Assembly: GCA_029882015.1 (NCBI GenBank)
Contig: JAOULM010000001.1
Coordinates: 1 to 33,991 of the forward strand
Length of the DNA: 33,991 nucleotides
Direction: 5' to 3'
DNA from: Candidatus Nomurabacteria bacterium
GTDB lineage: Bacteria > Patescibacteriota > Minisyncoccia > Phycocordibacterales > UBA1006
Of the stretch, positions 21,420-28,759 are shown one piece after another. Made by a program: the position numbers and the translations under genes. The notes beneath the pieces are model-generated. The model was given only the letters and a program-made list of their open reading frames with translations, did not search any database and was not told where the DNA came from. Within the stretch, counting starts at the first letter, position 1. Each line of letters opens with the position of its first letter.

Positions 21420-22865
21420 TTAGAATCCATCAACCATGTCTGCATCTGAGCTGGCGCCCATGCTAAAGTCATTAAAATCATTTTTTTCCAAGTCGCTAAA
21501 CGATGTTTTATCTCCATCGAAATACAACTCGACGTCACCCACGGCTCCGTTACGGTGTTTGGCGATAACGATGTCGGCGACACCTGGTCGGTCGGTGTCT
21601 GGGTTTACACGCTCCTCGCGGTGTACGAACATAACCACATCGGCATCTTGCTCTAGGGCCCCTGAATCACGCAGGTCAGACAGTCGTGGTTTCCCCCCAC
21701 GGGCCTCGACGGCACGCGAGAGCTGTGACAATGCCAATATGGGTACATCCAGCTCACGAGCAAGCCCCTTGATAGACCTGGAGATTTCGGATACCTGATT
21801 CACCATAGAATCATAGTTTTTTGTTGGGTGCATCAACTGCAAGTAGTCAATAATCAATAACCCTAAACCATGCTCGGCTTTCAGACGACGCGCAGTTGAT
21901 CGCATACGTAGAACATTGTTTCCTGGTTGATCATCGATAAAAATTGGTGCAGATGACATAGTGCTCATGGCGTCTTGGATTTTCAAAAAATCGTCTTCTT
22001 TTAATCCTGTACCTGTTCGCATTTTCCATGCGTCGACGCCGGCCTGGGCCGATAACATTCGGTCAACCAATGATCCGGCGCTCATCTCCAGAGAGAAAAA
22101 TCCAACAGGAATATTATGTTCGACAGATGCCTTGCGGGCAATATCCAGCGCAAACGCTGTCTTACCCATGGATGGTCGTCCCGCCAACAAGATCATGTCA
22201 GATTTTTGCAAACCAGATAACATCTTGTCGATGTCTTTGAATCCTGTGGGTACTCCGCGCAGTCCTTCTTTGGCTTCGTGTAATTTTTCTATGCGGTCCC
22301 ACGCCTCGGGTAACAATGTTTTGATACCGATAAATCTGTCTGTGTGATGGGCTGCAGCGGTAACCGCAAAGACTGCTTTTTCTGCGGTATCCAAAACCAT
22401 TTCAATATCATCTTTTTCGTTGAACCCTAGCTCGGTCAACAGGTCACCCGTGTTGATCAGCTCACGCAACAGATGTTTCCGAGAAACAACACCAGCATAA
22501 TGGTTTACGTTTGTGGATGTTGGAACAGATGCACTAATATCTGCCAAATACGAAACACCGCCAATCATATCCAAATGATTTTTCTCGCGTAGTCGGTTGG
22601 ATACCGATACGGTGTCGATGGGTTCTCCTTTGTTGCTCAGCTCGACCATGGTTTGGAAAATCATTCGATGTTTTTCTGCATAAAAAGAATCCTCGGAAAC
22701 AATATCCAGGATATCATTCAATGCTACAGGCCGTAGCATAATAGAACCCAACAGAGCCTTTTCCGAGTTCAAATCCTGTGGTGGCACACGCAAAGGCGAC
22801 ATCGTTGATTTTTGCGCCTGACTATCATGTGATTGATTTTGGTTGTTGTATGGTTGCTTGGACAT
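21420..22865 (-). CDS. dnaB: Replicative DNA helicase DnaB
   Basis: This hexameric 5'-3' helicase of 481 residues has a Gln/Ser-rich start, then the N-terminal DnaB domain (LNSEKALLGSIMLRPVALNDILDIV). The RecA-like motor has Walker A AGRPSMGKTAFALDIA near residue 220, Walker B LLIIDYLQLM near residue 325, and LSQLSRAVEARGGKPRLSDLRDSGALEQDADVVMF. It ends in an acidic tail with a Met-Val-Asp-Gly-Phe end, possibly for SSB or partner contacts. I start at 22865 (MSKQPYNNQ), because a TGC-TACAAT box lies 8 bases upstream and inside the longer frame from 22883. No intein is present. Confidence 0.97.
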   Translation of the reverse strand: MSKQPYNNQNQSHDSQAQKSTMSPLRVPPQDLNSEKALLGSIMLRPVALNDILDIVSEDSFYAEKHRMIFQTMVELSNKGEPIDTVSVSNRLREKNHLDMIGGVSYLADISASVPTSTNVNHYAGVVSRKHLLRELINTGDLLTELGFNEKDDIEMVLDTAEKAVFAVTAAAHHTDRFIGIKTLLPEAWDRIEKLHEAKEGLRGVPTGFKDIDKMLSGLQKSDMILLAGRPSMGKTAFALDIARKASVEHNIPVGFFSLEMSAGSLVDRMLSAQAGVDAWKMRTGTGLKEDDFLKIQDAMSTMSSAPIFIDDQPGNNVLRMRSTARRLKAEHGLGLLIIDYLQLMHPTKNYDSMVNQVSEISRSIKGLARELDVPILALSQLSRAVEARGGKPRLSDLRDSGALEQDADVVMFVHREERVNPDTDRPGVADIVIAKHRNGAVGDVELYFDGDKTSFSDLEKNDFNDFSMGASSDADMVDGF

Positions 22866-22873
22866 GTAAATTG

Positions 22874-22882
22874 ATTGTAGCA
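22874..22882 (-). promoter_or_regulatory. dnaB extended -10 promoter, predicted leaderless
   Basis: On the minus strand TGC-TACAAT ends 8 bases before the ATG at 22865. Its -35 region lies inside the palindrome at 22884-22924. Confidence 0.6.
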
Positions 22883-22883
22883 C

Positions 22884-22924
22884 GCTAGGTTTTATTGGTT
22901 TTTAAAAAACCAATAAAACCTAGC
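22884..22924. repeat. 41-base near-perfect palindrome between dnaB and the 22994 RNA
   Basis: GCTAGGTTTTATTGGTTTTT is followed by its exact inverted copy around one central base. It lies between two divergent promoters, directly upstream of the dnaB -10 box and 35 bases from the RNA promoter. No T run follows on either strand, so it is not a standard terminator. It could be an operator, a cruciform or an insertion end. Confidence 0.85.
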
Positions 22925-22958
22925 TGGGGATTGTGTGGATAGAGACTTTTTAAAAGAC

Positions 22959-22987
22959 TTGACAAATCTATCTAAACATGCTATACT
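22959..22987 (+). promoter_or_regulatory. Consensus promoter of the 22994 structured RNA
   Basis: TTGACA at 22959-22964 and TATACT at 22982-22987 have a 17-base spacer. This is one of the best promoters in the window. It is followed by no plausible coding frame but by dense RNA structure. Confidence 0.85.
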
Positions 22988-22993
22988 CATTTT

Positions 22994-23292
22994 CAATGGG
23001 TGGATTATTTGCTTGTCACAGTGACAGGGGATAATACCGTAAAACCCAGTATGTACCGGTTAATTCCTCCCCGACGTAGCGGGAGGTCATCAGTTGGTTA
23101 TGACAGAAACAAGCGTGCGAGGGTTTGAGCCTTATGACCATGTATGAGAAAGTTATTGCCGAGCATAACGACTGATAAGCGATCAAGGTTCCGCCAAGCT
23201 TACGGCACATATGATTGCTGTAAGTAGAGCAACAAGGGAACCTTTTCGGGAAATGCCCCCATCAATTTTTTTGATGGGGGTTTTGTTTTTTT
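22994..23292 (+). ncRNA. Unassigned structured RNA 1, about 300 nt
   Basis: A consensus promoter and a strong terminator (23256-23288) enclose about 300 bases without a convincing plus-strand gene. At least seven helices can be drawn. They are ATTAT/ATAAT with TGTCA/TGACA inside (23004-23035), and AAACCC/GGGTTT (23042-23047 with 23121-23126), enclosing ACCGGTT/AGTTGGT (23055, 23092) and CCTCCC/GGGAGG (23066, 23081). Then come CTTAT/ATAAG (23131, 23175) enclosing GTTAT/ATAAC (23152, 23165), and AAGGTTCC/GGAACCTT (23185, 23237) enclosing CTTACGGC/GCTGTAAG (23199, 23217). I do not find the conserved cores of RNase P RNA (GAGGAAAGTCC), tmRNA (3' CCA, GGTTCGAATC) or SRP RNA (GGAAGGAAGCAGC). An abundant housekeeping-type RNA is plausible; its function is unknown. 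Confidence 0.7.
23256..23290 (+). terminator. Terminator of structured RNA 1
   Basis: CCCCCATCAA at 23256-23265 pairs with TTGATGGGGG at 23271-23280, followed by TTTTGTTTTTTTTT. Confidence 0.92.
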
Positions 23293-23320
23293 TTGATAAA
23301 TAAAAATATTCTGATACTAT
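23293..23320 (+). promoter_or_regulatory. Promoter of structured RNA 2
   Basis: TTGATA at 23293-23298 and TACTAT at 23315-23320 have a 16-base spacer, starting directly after the terminator of RNA 1. Confidence 0.6.
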
Positions 23321-23326
23321 TGTGAT

Positions 23327-23537
23327 GTGGGTGAGTAACAAATCGTGCACCCCACGAGATGTCCCACACGCCCTGGAGGTAATGAGCCCAGGGCATCTTG
23401 GAAACCATAGATAGATATAATATCTATCTCAAATATAAGAGGGCGAGCTGTTCTGGATAACAGGGCGGCTCCAATAACGGCATAGGGCAAATGAACCTGT
23501 GTCTAGGACCCCAGAATTTTTGGGGTCTGTTTTTTTA
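23327..23537 (+). ncRNA. Unassigned structured RNA 2, about 210 nt
   Basis: This second promoter-to-terminator unit has no coding frame. The predicted start coincides with a hairpin, GTGGGTG/CACCCCAC (23327-23333 with 23348-23355). Further helices are GCCCTGG/CCAGGGC (23370, 23388), AGATAGATA/TATCTATCT (23409, 23421) and CTGTT/AACAG (23448, 23459). A terminator, GACCCC/GGGGTC (23507, 23522), ends it. It lies 36 bases before trpS, which has its own -10 box, so it may be either a free RNA or a leader controlling trpS by attenuation. It lacks the T-box sequence seen at 26568-26603, and I find no SRP, tmRNA or RNase P core. Confidence 0.6.
23507..23537 (+). terminator. Terminator of structured RNA 2
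   Basis: GACCCC at 23507-23512 pairs with GGGGTC at 23522-23527, followed by TGTTTTTTT. Confidence 0.88.
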
Positions 23538-23563
23538 CACAAAATTTTCAAATTTGGTACAAT
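23535..23563 (+). promoter_or_regulatory. trpS promoter, predicted leaderless
   Basis: TTACAC at about 23535-23540 and TGG-TACAAT (23555-23563) lie before the ATG at 23573; the -10 box ends 9 bases before the start codon. Confidence 0.6.
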
Positions 23564-23572
23564 AGCAACTAT

Positions 23573-24538
23573 ATGGAAAAGAAAATTTTAGTATCAGGGG
23601 TCAAGCCAACAGGGCGTCCACATTTGGGGAATTATTTTGGTGCAATGAAACAATTTGTTGAATTACAGAACGAATATGATTCATACATTTTTTTGGCAAA
23701 CTTGCATGCATTAACAACAATCCAGGATGGCGAAACATTGCGCGAATTATCCCGCGAACTTCTTCTTGACTATTTGGCAATCGGTATCGACCCAGAAAAT
23801 GTTGTGATCTTTAATCAGTCAGATGTAAAACAACACGCTGAATTGGGATGGATATTTAACTGTATTACAACTATGCCGTATTTGATGCGCGCGCATTCAT
23901 TTAAAGACGCCGAAGCTAAAAACAAAGACATCAACGTTGGGGTGTTTGATTATCCAATGCTGATGGCAGCAGATATATTATTGTACGGTGCGGACGTAGT
24001 CCCAGTAGGTAAAGACCAGAAACAACATATCGAATTCACGCGCGATACTGCGCAGAAATTTAACAGTATTTTTGGTGAAACTTTTCAATTACCCAAAGCA
24101 CTCATTTTAGAATCTACCGAAACAATCCCCGGAACCGACGGACAAAAAATGTCCAAATCATACGGGAATACCATTCCATTGTTTGGAACTGACGACGAAA
24201 TCAAAACAGCAGTGATGAGCATCGTCACAGGATCTAATCCAAAAAACACACCGAACGATCCAACCGACACATTGTTTACTATTTTGGAACTATTTTTGAA
24301 TGACGATGACACGCCATATGTCCGCGGAAAATATGAATCAGGTGAAATGGGATACAAAGAAACCAAAGAACGTCTAATAACAGAAATTATTGAATTCGTG
24401 GAACCATTGCGAAAACGTCGCGCCGAATTTGCTCGCAGCCAAACACTACTCGACGAGATTCTGCGACAGGGAGCCGCCCGAGCCCGCGCCCGAGCTGAAG
24501 GGGTGATGGAAATCGTCCGCCACAAAGTAGGGATTTAA
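23573..24538 (+). CDS. trpS: Tryptophanyl-tRNA synthetase
   Basis: This class I synthetase of 321 residues has VSGVKPTGRPHLGNYFGAMKQF (HIGH-type signature) near residue 10, ADILLYGADVVPVGKDQKQHIEFTRD near residue 130, and GTDGQKMSKSYGNTIPLF (KMSKS) near residue 190. The C-terminal end is Arg/Ala-rich (GAARARARAEGVMEIVRHKVGI). Length is normal for the family. A terminator follows at 24553-24584. Confidence 0.97.
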   Translation: MEKKILVSGVKPTGRPHLGNYFGAMKQFVELQNEYDSYIFLANLHALTTIQDGETLRELSRELLLDYLAIGIDPENVVIFNQSDVKQHAELGWIFNCITTMPYLMRAHSFKDAEAKNKDINVGVFDYPMLMAADILLYGADVVPVGKDQKQHIEFTRDTAQKFNSIFGETFQLPKALILESTETIPGTDGQKMSKSYGNTIPLFGTDDEIKTAVMSIVTGSNPKNTPNDPTDTLFTILELFLNDDDTPYVRGKYESGEMGYKETKERLITEIIEFVEPLRKRRAEFARSQTLLDEILRQGAARARARAEGVMEIVRHKVGI

Positions 24539-24552
24539 AAACAATAAAAGGC

Positions 24553-24584
24553 AGAAAAACAGGCTGGTTATCCTGTTTTTCTTT
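24553..24584 (+). terminator. Intrinsic terminator after trpS
   Basis: AGAAAAACAGG and CCTGTTTTTCT form a stem followed by a T-rich run. Confidence 0.82.
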
Positions 24585-24596
24585 GTTTTAGGCACA

Positions 24597-24625
24597 TTGA
24601 CAAAACAGTGAAAATGTGCTAATAT
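24597..24625 (+). promoter_or_regulatory. ABC exporter promoter
   Basis: TTGACA at 24597-24602 and TAATAT at 24620-24625 have a 17-base spacer. Confidence 0.78.
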
Positions 24626-24664
24626 AGAGTTAAATTTGTTAACTAAATATCTAAAATCATAAAA

Positions 24665-26407
24665 ATGAAGGAATTTTTTGAGAATATAAAAAATACTTAT
24701 CGTAATTACCAAAAGGCGATAACGATAATGATGGTATGTATTTTTCTACAGCAAATGCTGATGGTTACAATACCCTATATTACTGGTGAAATAGTTGACT
24801 TGTTAAGCAGCAAATCATTAGACTCGTTTTTACCGATTGTTGGACTTGCTTGTCTTGCTCTGCTTGGGCACATATTTGCAAAGCTAATTTCATGGCAAAA
24901 AGAGAAAGTAAATATTAATTCATATAACTTTGATTTAAACAAAGACAATTATATGAATGGGATGAATCATTACCTTGGTTTATCTGGAGGGCAACACATG
25001 GGAGAAAATTCAGAAAAAAGAAGAAGTGCCATAGACAAGGGGGCAAATGCCTCTACAAATCTAAGTCACATGTTTTTTCATGAAATTCTTCCTGATATAT
25101 TTCGAACCGTTGTTGTTTTTTCCGCATTACTTATTTTTGATCCAATCATTGGAAGTATTTTATTGGCTTTATTTGTGTTAAATATTGTATTACAGATACT
25201 GACTACAAAAAACATGATGAAAAGCTTTGATGAGTGGCAAATGTTGGGTAAAGAGAGGGACAAGATAGTCGGAGAACATACTCGTAACGTTTTGCTTACC
25301 AAAAGTGTTGGTCAAGAAAGTGAAGCCGAGGATGAAATAGAGCAAGCATTTGATAGGTCAAATGATCATGCAAAAAAACTGTGGACCAAATTCATTAAGA
25401 GCTTGTTGATTATTTCCAGTTCAGTTCCATTTGCGGCAACGGGTGTTTCGCTAATTCTTGCATGGGGTGTTTTTATTGGAAATTTTTCAATAGGACATTT
25501 TGTTTTTGTGAGTATGTGGGCAGGAATGGCTGTAAGCCAAGCATGGACAATTCAACGTTACCAAAGAAGGATAATGCAGTTGTTGCCAGCTTTTCGTGAC
25601 TTGAAAAAAGAGCTAAGGGTGAAATCTGATATTGAGATAGCAAAAAATCCAATTTCAGGAATCATCCAAGATGGAAAAATTGAATTCAAAGACGTTTCTT
25701 TTTCTTATCAGGATAAAGACTTTGAATTGAATAATCTGTCTGTGGTTATTGAACCAGGAGAAAAGATTGGTATTGCAGGTATATCTGGTTCAGGTAAAAG
25801 CACATTTGTTAATTTACTTTTGCGTAACTATGATCCAATTTCTGGACAAGTTTTGGTTGATGATAATGATCTTAGATTAATTGATCTACAGGAATATAAA
25901 AATACTTCTGTGGGGCATGTCGATCAGTCAATATTATTATTTGATCGTACGGTTCGATATAATTTAGGTTATCCGGGAGGGAAAATATCAGAAGATGATA
26001 TGAAGCGTGCCCTTAAAATTGCCAATCTATATGATAGGGTTATGAAACACAAGGATGGTTTAGATGCCAAAATTGGAGAACGCGGAGTTAAATTATCCGG
26101 CGGAGAAAGACAGCGTTTGGCAATTGCCAGAGCCATCATTAAAAATCCAAAGATTTTGATTTTTGACGAAGCTACAGCATCATTAGATGCAAAGAACGAA
26201 AGCGAAATACAAAACGCTATCGACAAAGCTTCAAAGGGAAGGACAATGATTGCTATTGCGCACAGGCTAGCCACCATTCAAAATGCAGACAAAATTTTGT
26301 TTTTTGAAAAAGGCAGGCTGTCTGCAGTTGGAACTCATCTTGAGCTATTAAATAAATCAAAAGCTTATGGTGAATTGTGTAGTCATCAAAATTTACGGAT
26401 TGCATAA
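24665..26407 (+). CDS. ABC exporter, membrane domain fused to ATPase
   Basis: This 580-residue half-transporter should dimerise in the inner membrane. The N-terminal 320 residues carry about six membrane helices (for example AITIMMVCIFLQQMLMVTIPYI, and ISSSVPFAATGVSLILAWGVFIG). The ATPase domain has Walker A GISGSGKST near residue 376, Q-loop GHVDQSILLF, signature LSGGERQRLAIARA, Walker B ILIFDEATASLD and H-loop AHRLATIQ. All catalytic residues are present. It is an MsbA/LmrA-like exporter; the substrate (lipid, peptide or drug) cannot be read from sequence. It is a single-gene unit with consensus promoter and terminator. Its codon use looks more AT-rich than trpS next to it, which might indicate later acquisition. 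Confidence 0.92.
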   Translation: MKEFFENIKNTYRNYQKAITIMMVCIFLQQMLMVTIPYITGEIVDLLSSKSLDSFLPIVGLACLALLGHIFAKLISWQKEKVNINSYNFDLNKDNYMNGMNHYLGLSGGQHMGENSEKRRSAIDKGANASTNLSHMFFHEILPDIFRTVVVFSALLIFDPIIGSILLALFVLNIVLQILTTKNMMKSFDEWQMLGKERDKIVGEHTRNVLLTKSVGQESEAEDEIEQAFDRSNDHAKKLWTKFIKSLLIISSSVPFAATGVSLILAWGVFIGNFSIGHFVFVSMWAGMAVSQAWTIQRYQRRIMQLLPAFRDLKKELRVKSDIEIAKNPISGIIQDGKIEFKDVSFSYQDKDFELNNLSVVIEPGEKIGIAGISGSGKSTFVNLLLRNYDPISGQVLVDDNDLRLIDLQEYKNTSVGHVDQSILLFDRTVRYNLGYPGGKISEDDMKRALKIANLYDRVMKHKDGLDAKIGERGVKLSGGERQRLAIARAIIKNPKILIFDEATASLDAKNESEIQNAIDKASKGRTMIAIAHRLATIQNADKILFFEKGRLSAVGTHLELLNKSKAYGELCSHQNLRIA

Positions 26408-26420
26408 AATATTAAAATTA

Positions 26421-26450
26421 AAACGGACACAATTTGTGTCCGTTTTTTTA
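26421..26450 (+). terminator. Intrinsic terminator after the ABC exporter
   Basis: AAACGGACACA and TGTGTCCGTTT form the stem, followed by a T run. Confidence 0.88.
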
Positions 26451-26479
26451 TTGCACAAATTTGGTTATTCTGGCATAAT
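26451..26479 (+). promoter_or_regulatory. Promoter of the T-box operon
   Basis: TTGCAC at 26451-26456 and CATAAT at 26474-26479 have a 17-base spacer. Confidence 0.65.
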
Positions 26480-26485
26480 TGGGGT

Positions 26486-26639
26486 ATTCACTGATGAGCC
26501 TGGATGATAACAGGCGAGGTGTCAATTTTATATAAAGCGCCTTTTGCTACGTGTCGAGCGGCAAGGGGAATCGAGGTGGCACCGCGGATTTATATTCGTC
26601 CTCATAAATTATTCAGTTAGTTTGTGGGGAATTTTTTTA
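26486..26639 (+). promoter_or_regulatory. T-box attenuator with a very short Stem I
   Basis: The hallmark is GAATCGAGGTGGCACCGCGG (26567-26586) with CGTCCTC at 26597-26603. GAGG pairs with CCTC around the TGG bulge that binds the tRNA NCCA end, and GCG pairs with CGT. The same CCTC starts the competing terminator, CCTCATAAA (26600-26608) with TTTGTGGGG (26621-26629), followed by seven T. Upstream is a stem III, CCTTTTGCT/AGCGGCAAGG (26540-26565). Stem I is tiny: CACT/GGTG closes an internal loop and CCTG/CAGG, with apical loop GATGATAA (26503-26510). A GAT (Asp) triplet in this loop fits aspS in the operon, but the specifier is inferred. The design is transcriptional: uncharged tRNA should prevent termination. 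Confidence 0.85.
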
Positions 26640-26649
26640 CTCAAAATAT

Positions 26650-27213
26650 ATGAAAACAGCAATTATACTTCATGGCATGCCCGATAAAGAAGAATACTTT
26701 GATCCAGATAACCCATCTCAATCAAATCGCCACTGGTTTCCGTGGCTACAAAAACAATTTGCTTTAAATAACATCTTGGCTCAAACTCTCGAAATGCCAA
26801 AACCATATGAGCCGATTTATGAAGATTGGAAGGAGATGTTTGAACGAATGCCAATTGATAGCGAGACAACATTGGTGGGGCATAGTCTTGGTGCAGGCTT
26901 TTTAGTTCGATGGCTTTCTGAATCTGACAAGAAAGTTGGTAAAGTCGTACTTGTAGCTCCGTGGTTGGACCCGACTGATATTATAAAACCTTTCTTTGAC
27001 TTTGAAATTGACGAGAGTATCTCAACAAAAACAGAAAGTTTGTCTATATTTTACTCTACAAATGATTTTGAAGATATTCAGGATAGTGTTACCAAGCTTA
27101 AGGGATCACTTAAGAATATAAACTGGAAAGAGTTTGAAAACAAAGGCCATTTCTGTACTGAGGACCTTGGTGGACCAGAATTTCCAGAATTAAGAGATTT
27201 ACTTATTAATTAA
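26650..27213 (+). CDS. RBBP9/YdeN-type serine hydrolase
   Basis: This 187-residue small alpha/beta hydrolase starts MKTAIILHGMPDKEEYF. The nucleophile elbow is LVGHSLGAGFLVRWL near residue 77, a likely acid is in FYSTNDFEDIQ near residue 138, and the His is in ENKGHF near residue 165. Family members are small soluble esterases of mostly unknown substrate. It is the first gene after the T-box attenuator, and aspS starts 10 bases after it. It would therefore be made when the cognate amino acid is short, which hints at a role near amino-acid supply or D-aminoacyl/peptidyl ester cleavage; this is speculation. Confidence 0.85.
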   Translation: MKTAIILHGMPDKEEYFDPDNPSQSNRHWFPWLQKQFALNNILAQTLEMPKPYEPIYEDWKEMFERMPIDSETTLVGHSLGAGFLVRWLSESDKKVGKVVLVAPWLDPTDIIKPFFDFEIDESISTKTESLSIFYSTNDFEDIQDSVTKLKGSLKNINWKEFENKGHFCTEDLGGPEFPELRDLLIN

Positions 27214-27223
27214 TTTTTAATAT

Positions 27224-28642
27224 ATGCGAACACTAATAAAAAACTTAAATACACAAAAGGGAGAGACCGTAACAATAAACGGTTGGGTTCACGTTGCGCG
27301 GGATCAGGGGAAAATGGCTTTCTTTGATTTTCGTGACATGACCGGAACCGTACAGGGTGTCGTATTCGGAAAACCAGAGGTTTTGGAAATTGCCAAAACC
27401 TTGCGTCCAGAATGGGTTGTTGCCGTAACTGGTATTGTGAACGAACGACCCGAAAAAATGGTCAAAGCTGGCGTATTAAACGGCGACATCGAATTGGAAA
27501 TTACAGAAATTACAGTATTGAACACAGCGACGACGCCAGCATTTGAATTGACCGAAAGCACTATAGGAATCAACGAACGTGTGCGATTGGAAAATCGCTA
27601 TGTTGATTTGCGAACTGATCGCTTGCAGAAAAACCTGCGCATGCGTCACGCCGTGGCGAAACTGACTCGGGATATTTTGGATGACGAGGGATTCACAGAA
27701 ATCGAGACTCCGTTGTTTACGAAATCAACTCCCGAGGGGGCTCGCGATTATGTCGTGCCTGCGCGTCTGTACCCAGGACAGTTTTACGCACTGCCACAGT
27801 CACCTCAGCAGTATAAACAGCTATTGATGGCTGGGGGCATCGAGCGGTATTTTCAGTTTGCAAAATGTATGCGCGACGAGGATACCCGTGGTGACCGTCA
27901 ACCAGAATTTACACAGATGGACATGGAGATGTCATTCGCGACCGAAGACGAAATCATGGCAATCAACGAAAAGGTCTTGATAGCTATTGTTGAAAAACTA
28001 TATCCAGAAAAACGAATCCAAACAGTTCCATTCCCACGCATTACGTATGCCGAGGCTATGGAAAAACATGGTAGCGATCGACCTGATCTACGTGAAGACA
28101 AAACCGACGACAATCTATTGGCGTTTGCGTGGGTGGTGGACTGGCCATTTTTCGAAAAAACTGCGGACAGCGATGATCCACAGGCAACAGGAGAATGGAC
28201 GTTTACGCATAACCCATTTTCATTGTCGAAACCAGAACATATCGAGAACTTGAAAAACAAAACAAACATCGGTGACATCATGGCGTCACAGTACGACATT
28301 ACATTGAACGGACTGGAAATCGGTGGGGGATCAATCCGAGCCCATGATCCAGAAATCTTGAAATCTATTTTGCAGATTTTGGGACACAGCGATGAAAAAA
28401 TTGAAAAGAATTTCGGTCACATGTTGCGCGCATTGGGATCAGGAACACCACCACACGGGGGAATCGCGTGGGGGTTTGACCGATTGATGATGATCCTGCA
28501 AAACGAACCAAACATCCGCGAGGTAATCGCATTTCCAAAAACCGGCGAAGGTCGCGATCTGATGATGGATTCACCGTCACCAATTTCAGACCAGCAGTTG
28601 GGGGAATTGAATATTAAATTAGATTTACCAGTAGAAGAGTAG
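27224..28642 (+). CDS. aspS: Aspartyl-tRNA synthetase lacking the GAD insertion
   Basis: This class IIb synthetase of 472 residues has an N-terminal OB-fold anticodon domain (VTINGWVHVARDQGKMAFFDFRDMTGTVQGVVFG). Then come the flipping loop and motif 2 (PQSPQQYKQLLMAGGIERYFQFAKCMRDEDTRGDRQPEFTQMDMEM), and motif 3 (GIAWGFDRLMMIL). The motifs are of the bacterial type, but bacterial enzymes are about 590 residues. Here the chain goes from YAEAMEKHGSDRPDLR straight to EDKTDDNLLAFAWVVDWPFF, so the roughly 120-residue GAD domain is gone. It is the second gene of the T-box operon. Whether it also charges tRNA-Asn cannot be told from sequence. Confidence 0.95.
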   Translation: MRTLIKNLNTQKGETVTINGWVHVARDQGKMAFFDFRDMTGTVQGVVFGKPEVLEIAKTLRPEWVVAVTGIVNERPEKMVKAGVLNGDIELEITEITVLNTATTPAFELTESTIGINERVRLENRYVDLRTDRLQKNLRMRHAVAKLTRDILDDEGFTEIETPLFTKSTPEGARDYVVPARLYPGQFYALPQSPQQYKQLLMAGGIERYFQFAKCMRDEDTRGDRQPEFTQMDMEMSFATEDEIMAINEKVLIAIVEKLYPEKRIQTVPFPRITYAEAMEKHGSDRPDLREDKTDDNLLAFAWVVDWPFFEKTADSDDPQATGEWTFTHNPFSLSKPEHIENLKNKTNIGDIMASQYDITLNGLEIGGGSIRAHDPEILKSILQILGHSDEKIEKNFGHMLRALGSGTPPHGGIAWGFDRLMMILQNEPNIREVIAFPKTGEGRDLMMDSPSPISDQQLGELNIKLDLPVEE

Positions 28643-28648
28643 AAAAAA

Positions 28649-28707
28649 ATACCCCTCAGTCTCGCTCGTACCTCGTTCGACAGCTCCCCTACATAGGGGA
28701 GGAGGGA
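28649..28707 (-). repeat. Palindromic element, single arm (copy D)
   Basis: On the minus strand it reads CCTCCTCCCCTATGTAGGGG and continues to GAGGGGTATT. It has the CTGTCGAACGAGGTACGAGC middle variant, as at 30672-30727. It lies 6 bases after the aspS stop. Confidence 0.8.
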
Positions 28708-28726
28708 CGCGTTGAAATCAGGTAAA

Positions 28727-28758
28727 TAAAAAAGGAGTCCCGAAATGGGGCTCCTTTT
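28727..28758 (-). terminator. Terminator of the 28760-29182 gene
   Basis: AAAGGAG/CTCCTTT hairpin with a T run on the minus strand. It is near-identical in plan to 29256-29284. Confidence 0.75.
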
Positions 28759-28759
28759 G

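Noticed and set aside
23016..23210. Minus-strand 64-codon frame across structured RNA 1
   Set aside because: It runs against a consensus promoter and terminator on the plus strand, has no recognisable protein features and its codons are explained by RNA helices.
22994..23292. RNase P RNA, tmRNA or SRP RNA
   Set aside because: An ACAGAA sequence (23103-23108) recalls RNase P, but the matching GAGGAAAGTCC strand is absent. There is no tRNA-like CCA end for tmRNA and no GGAAGGAAGCAGC for SRP RNA. Not excluded for a very divergent form.
23327..23537. T-box leader for trpS
   Set aside because: GGGCGGCTCC at 23463-23472 only loosely resembles GGTGGNACC, and no CGTCC partner is found. Compare the clear T-box at 26567-26603.
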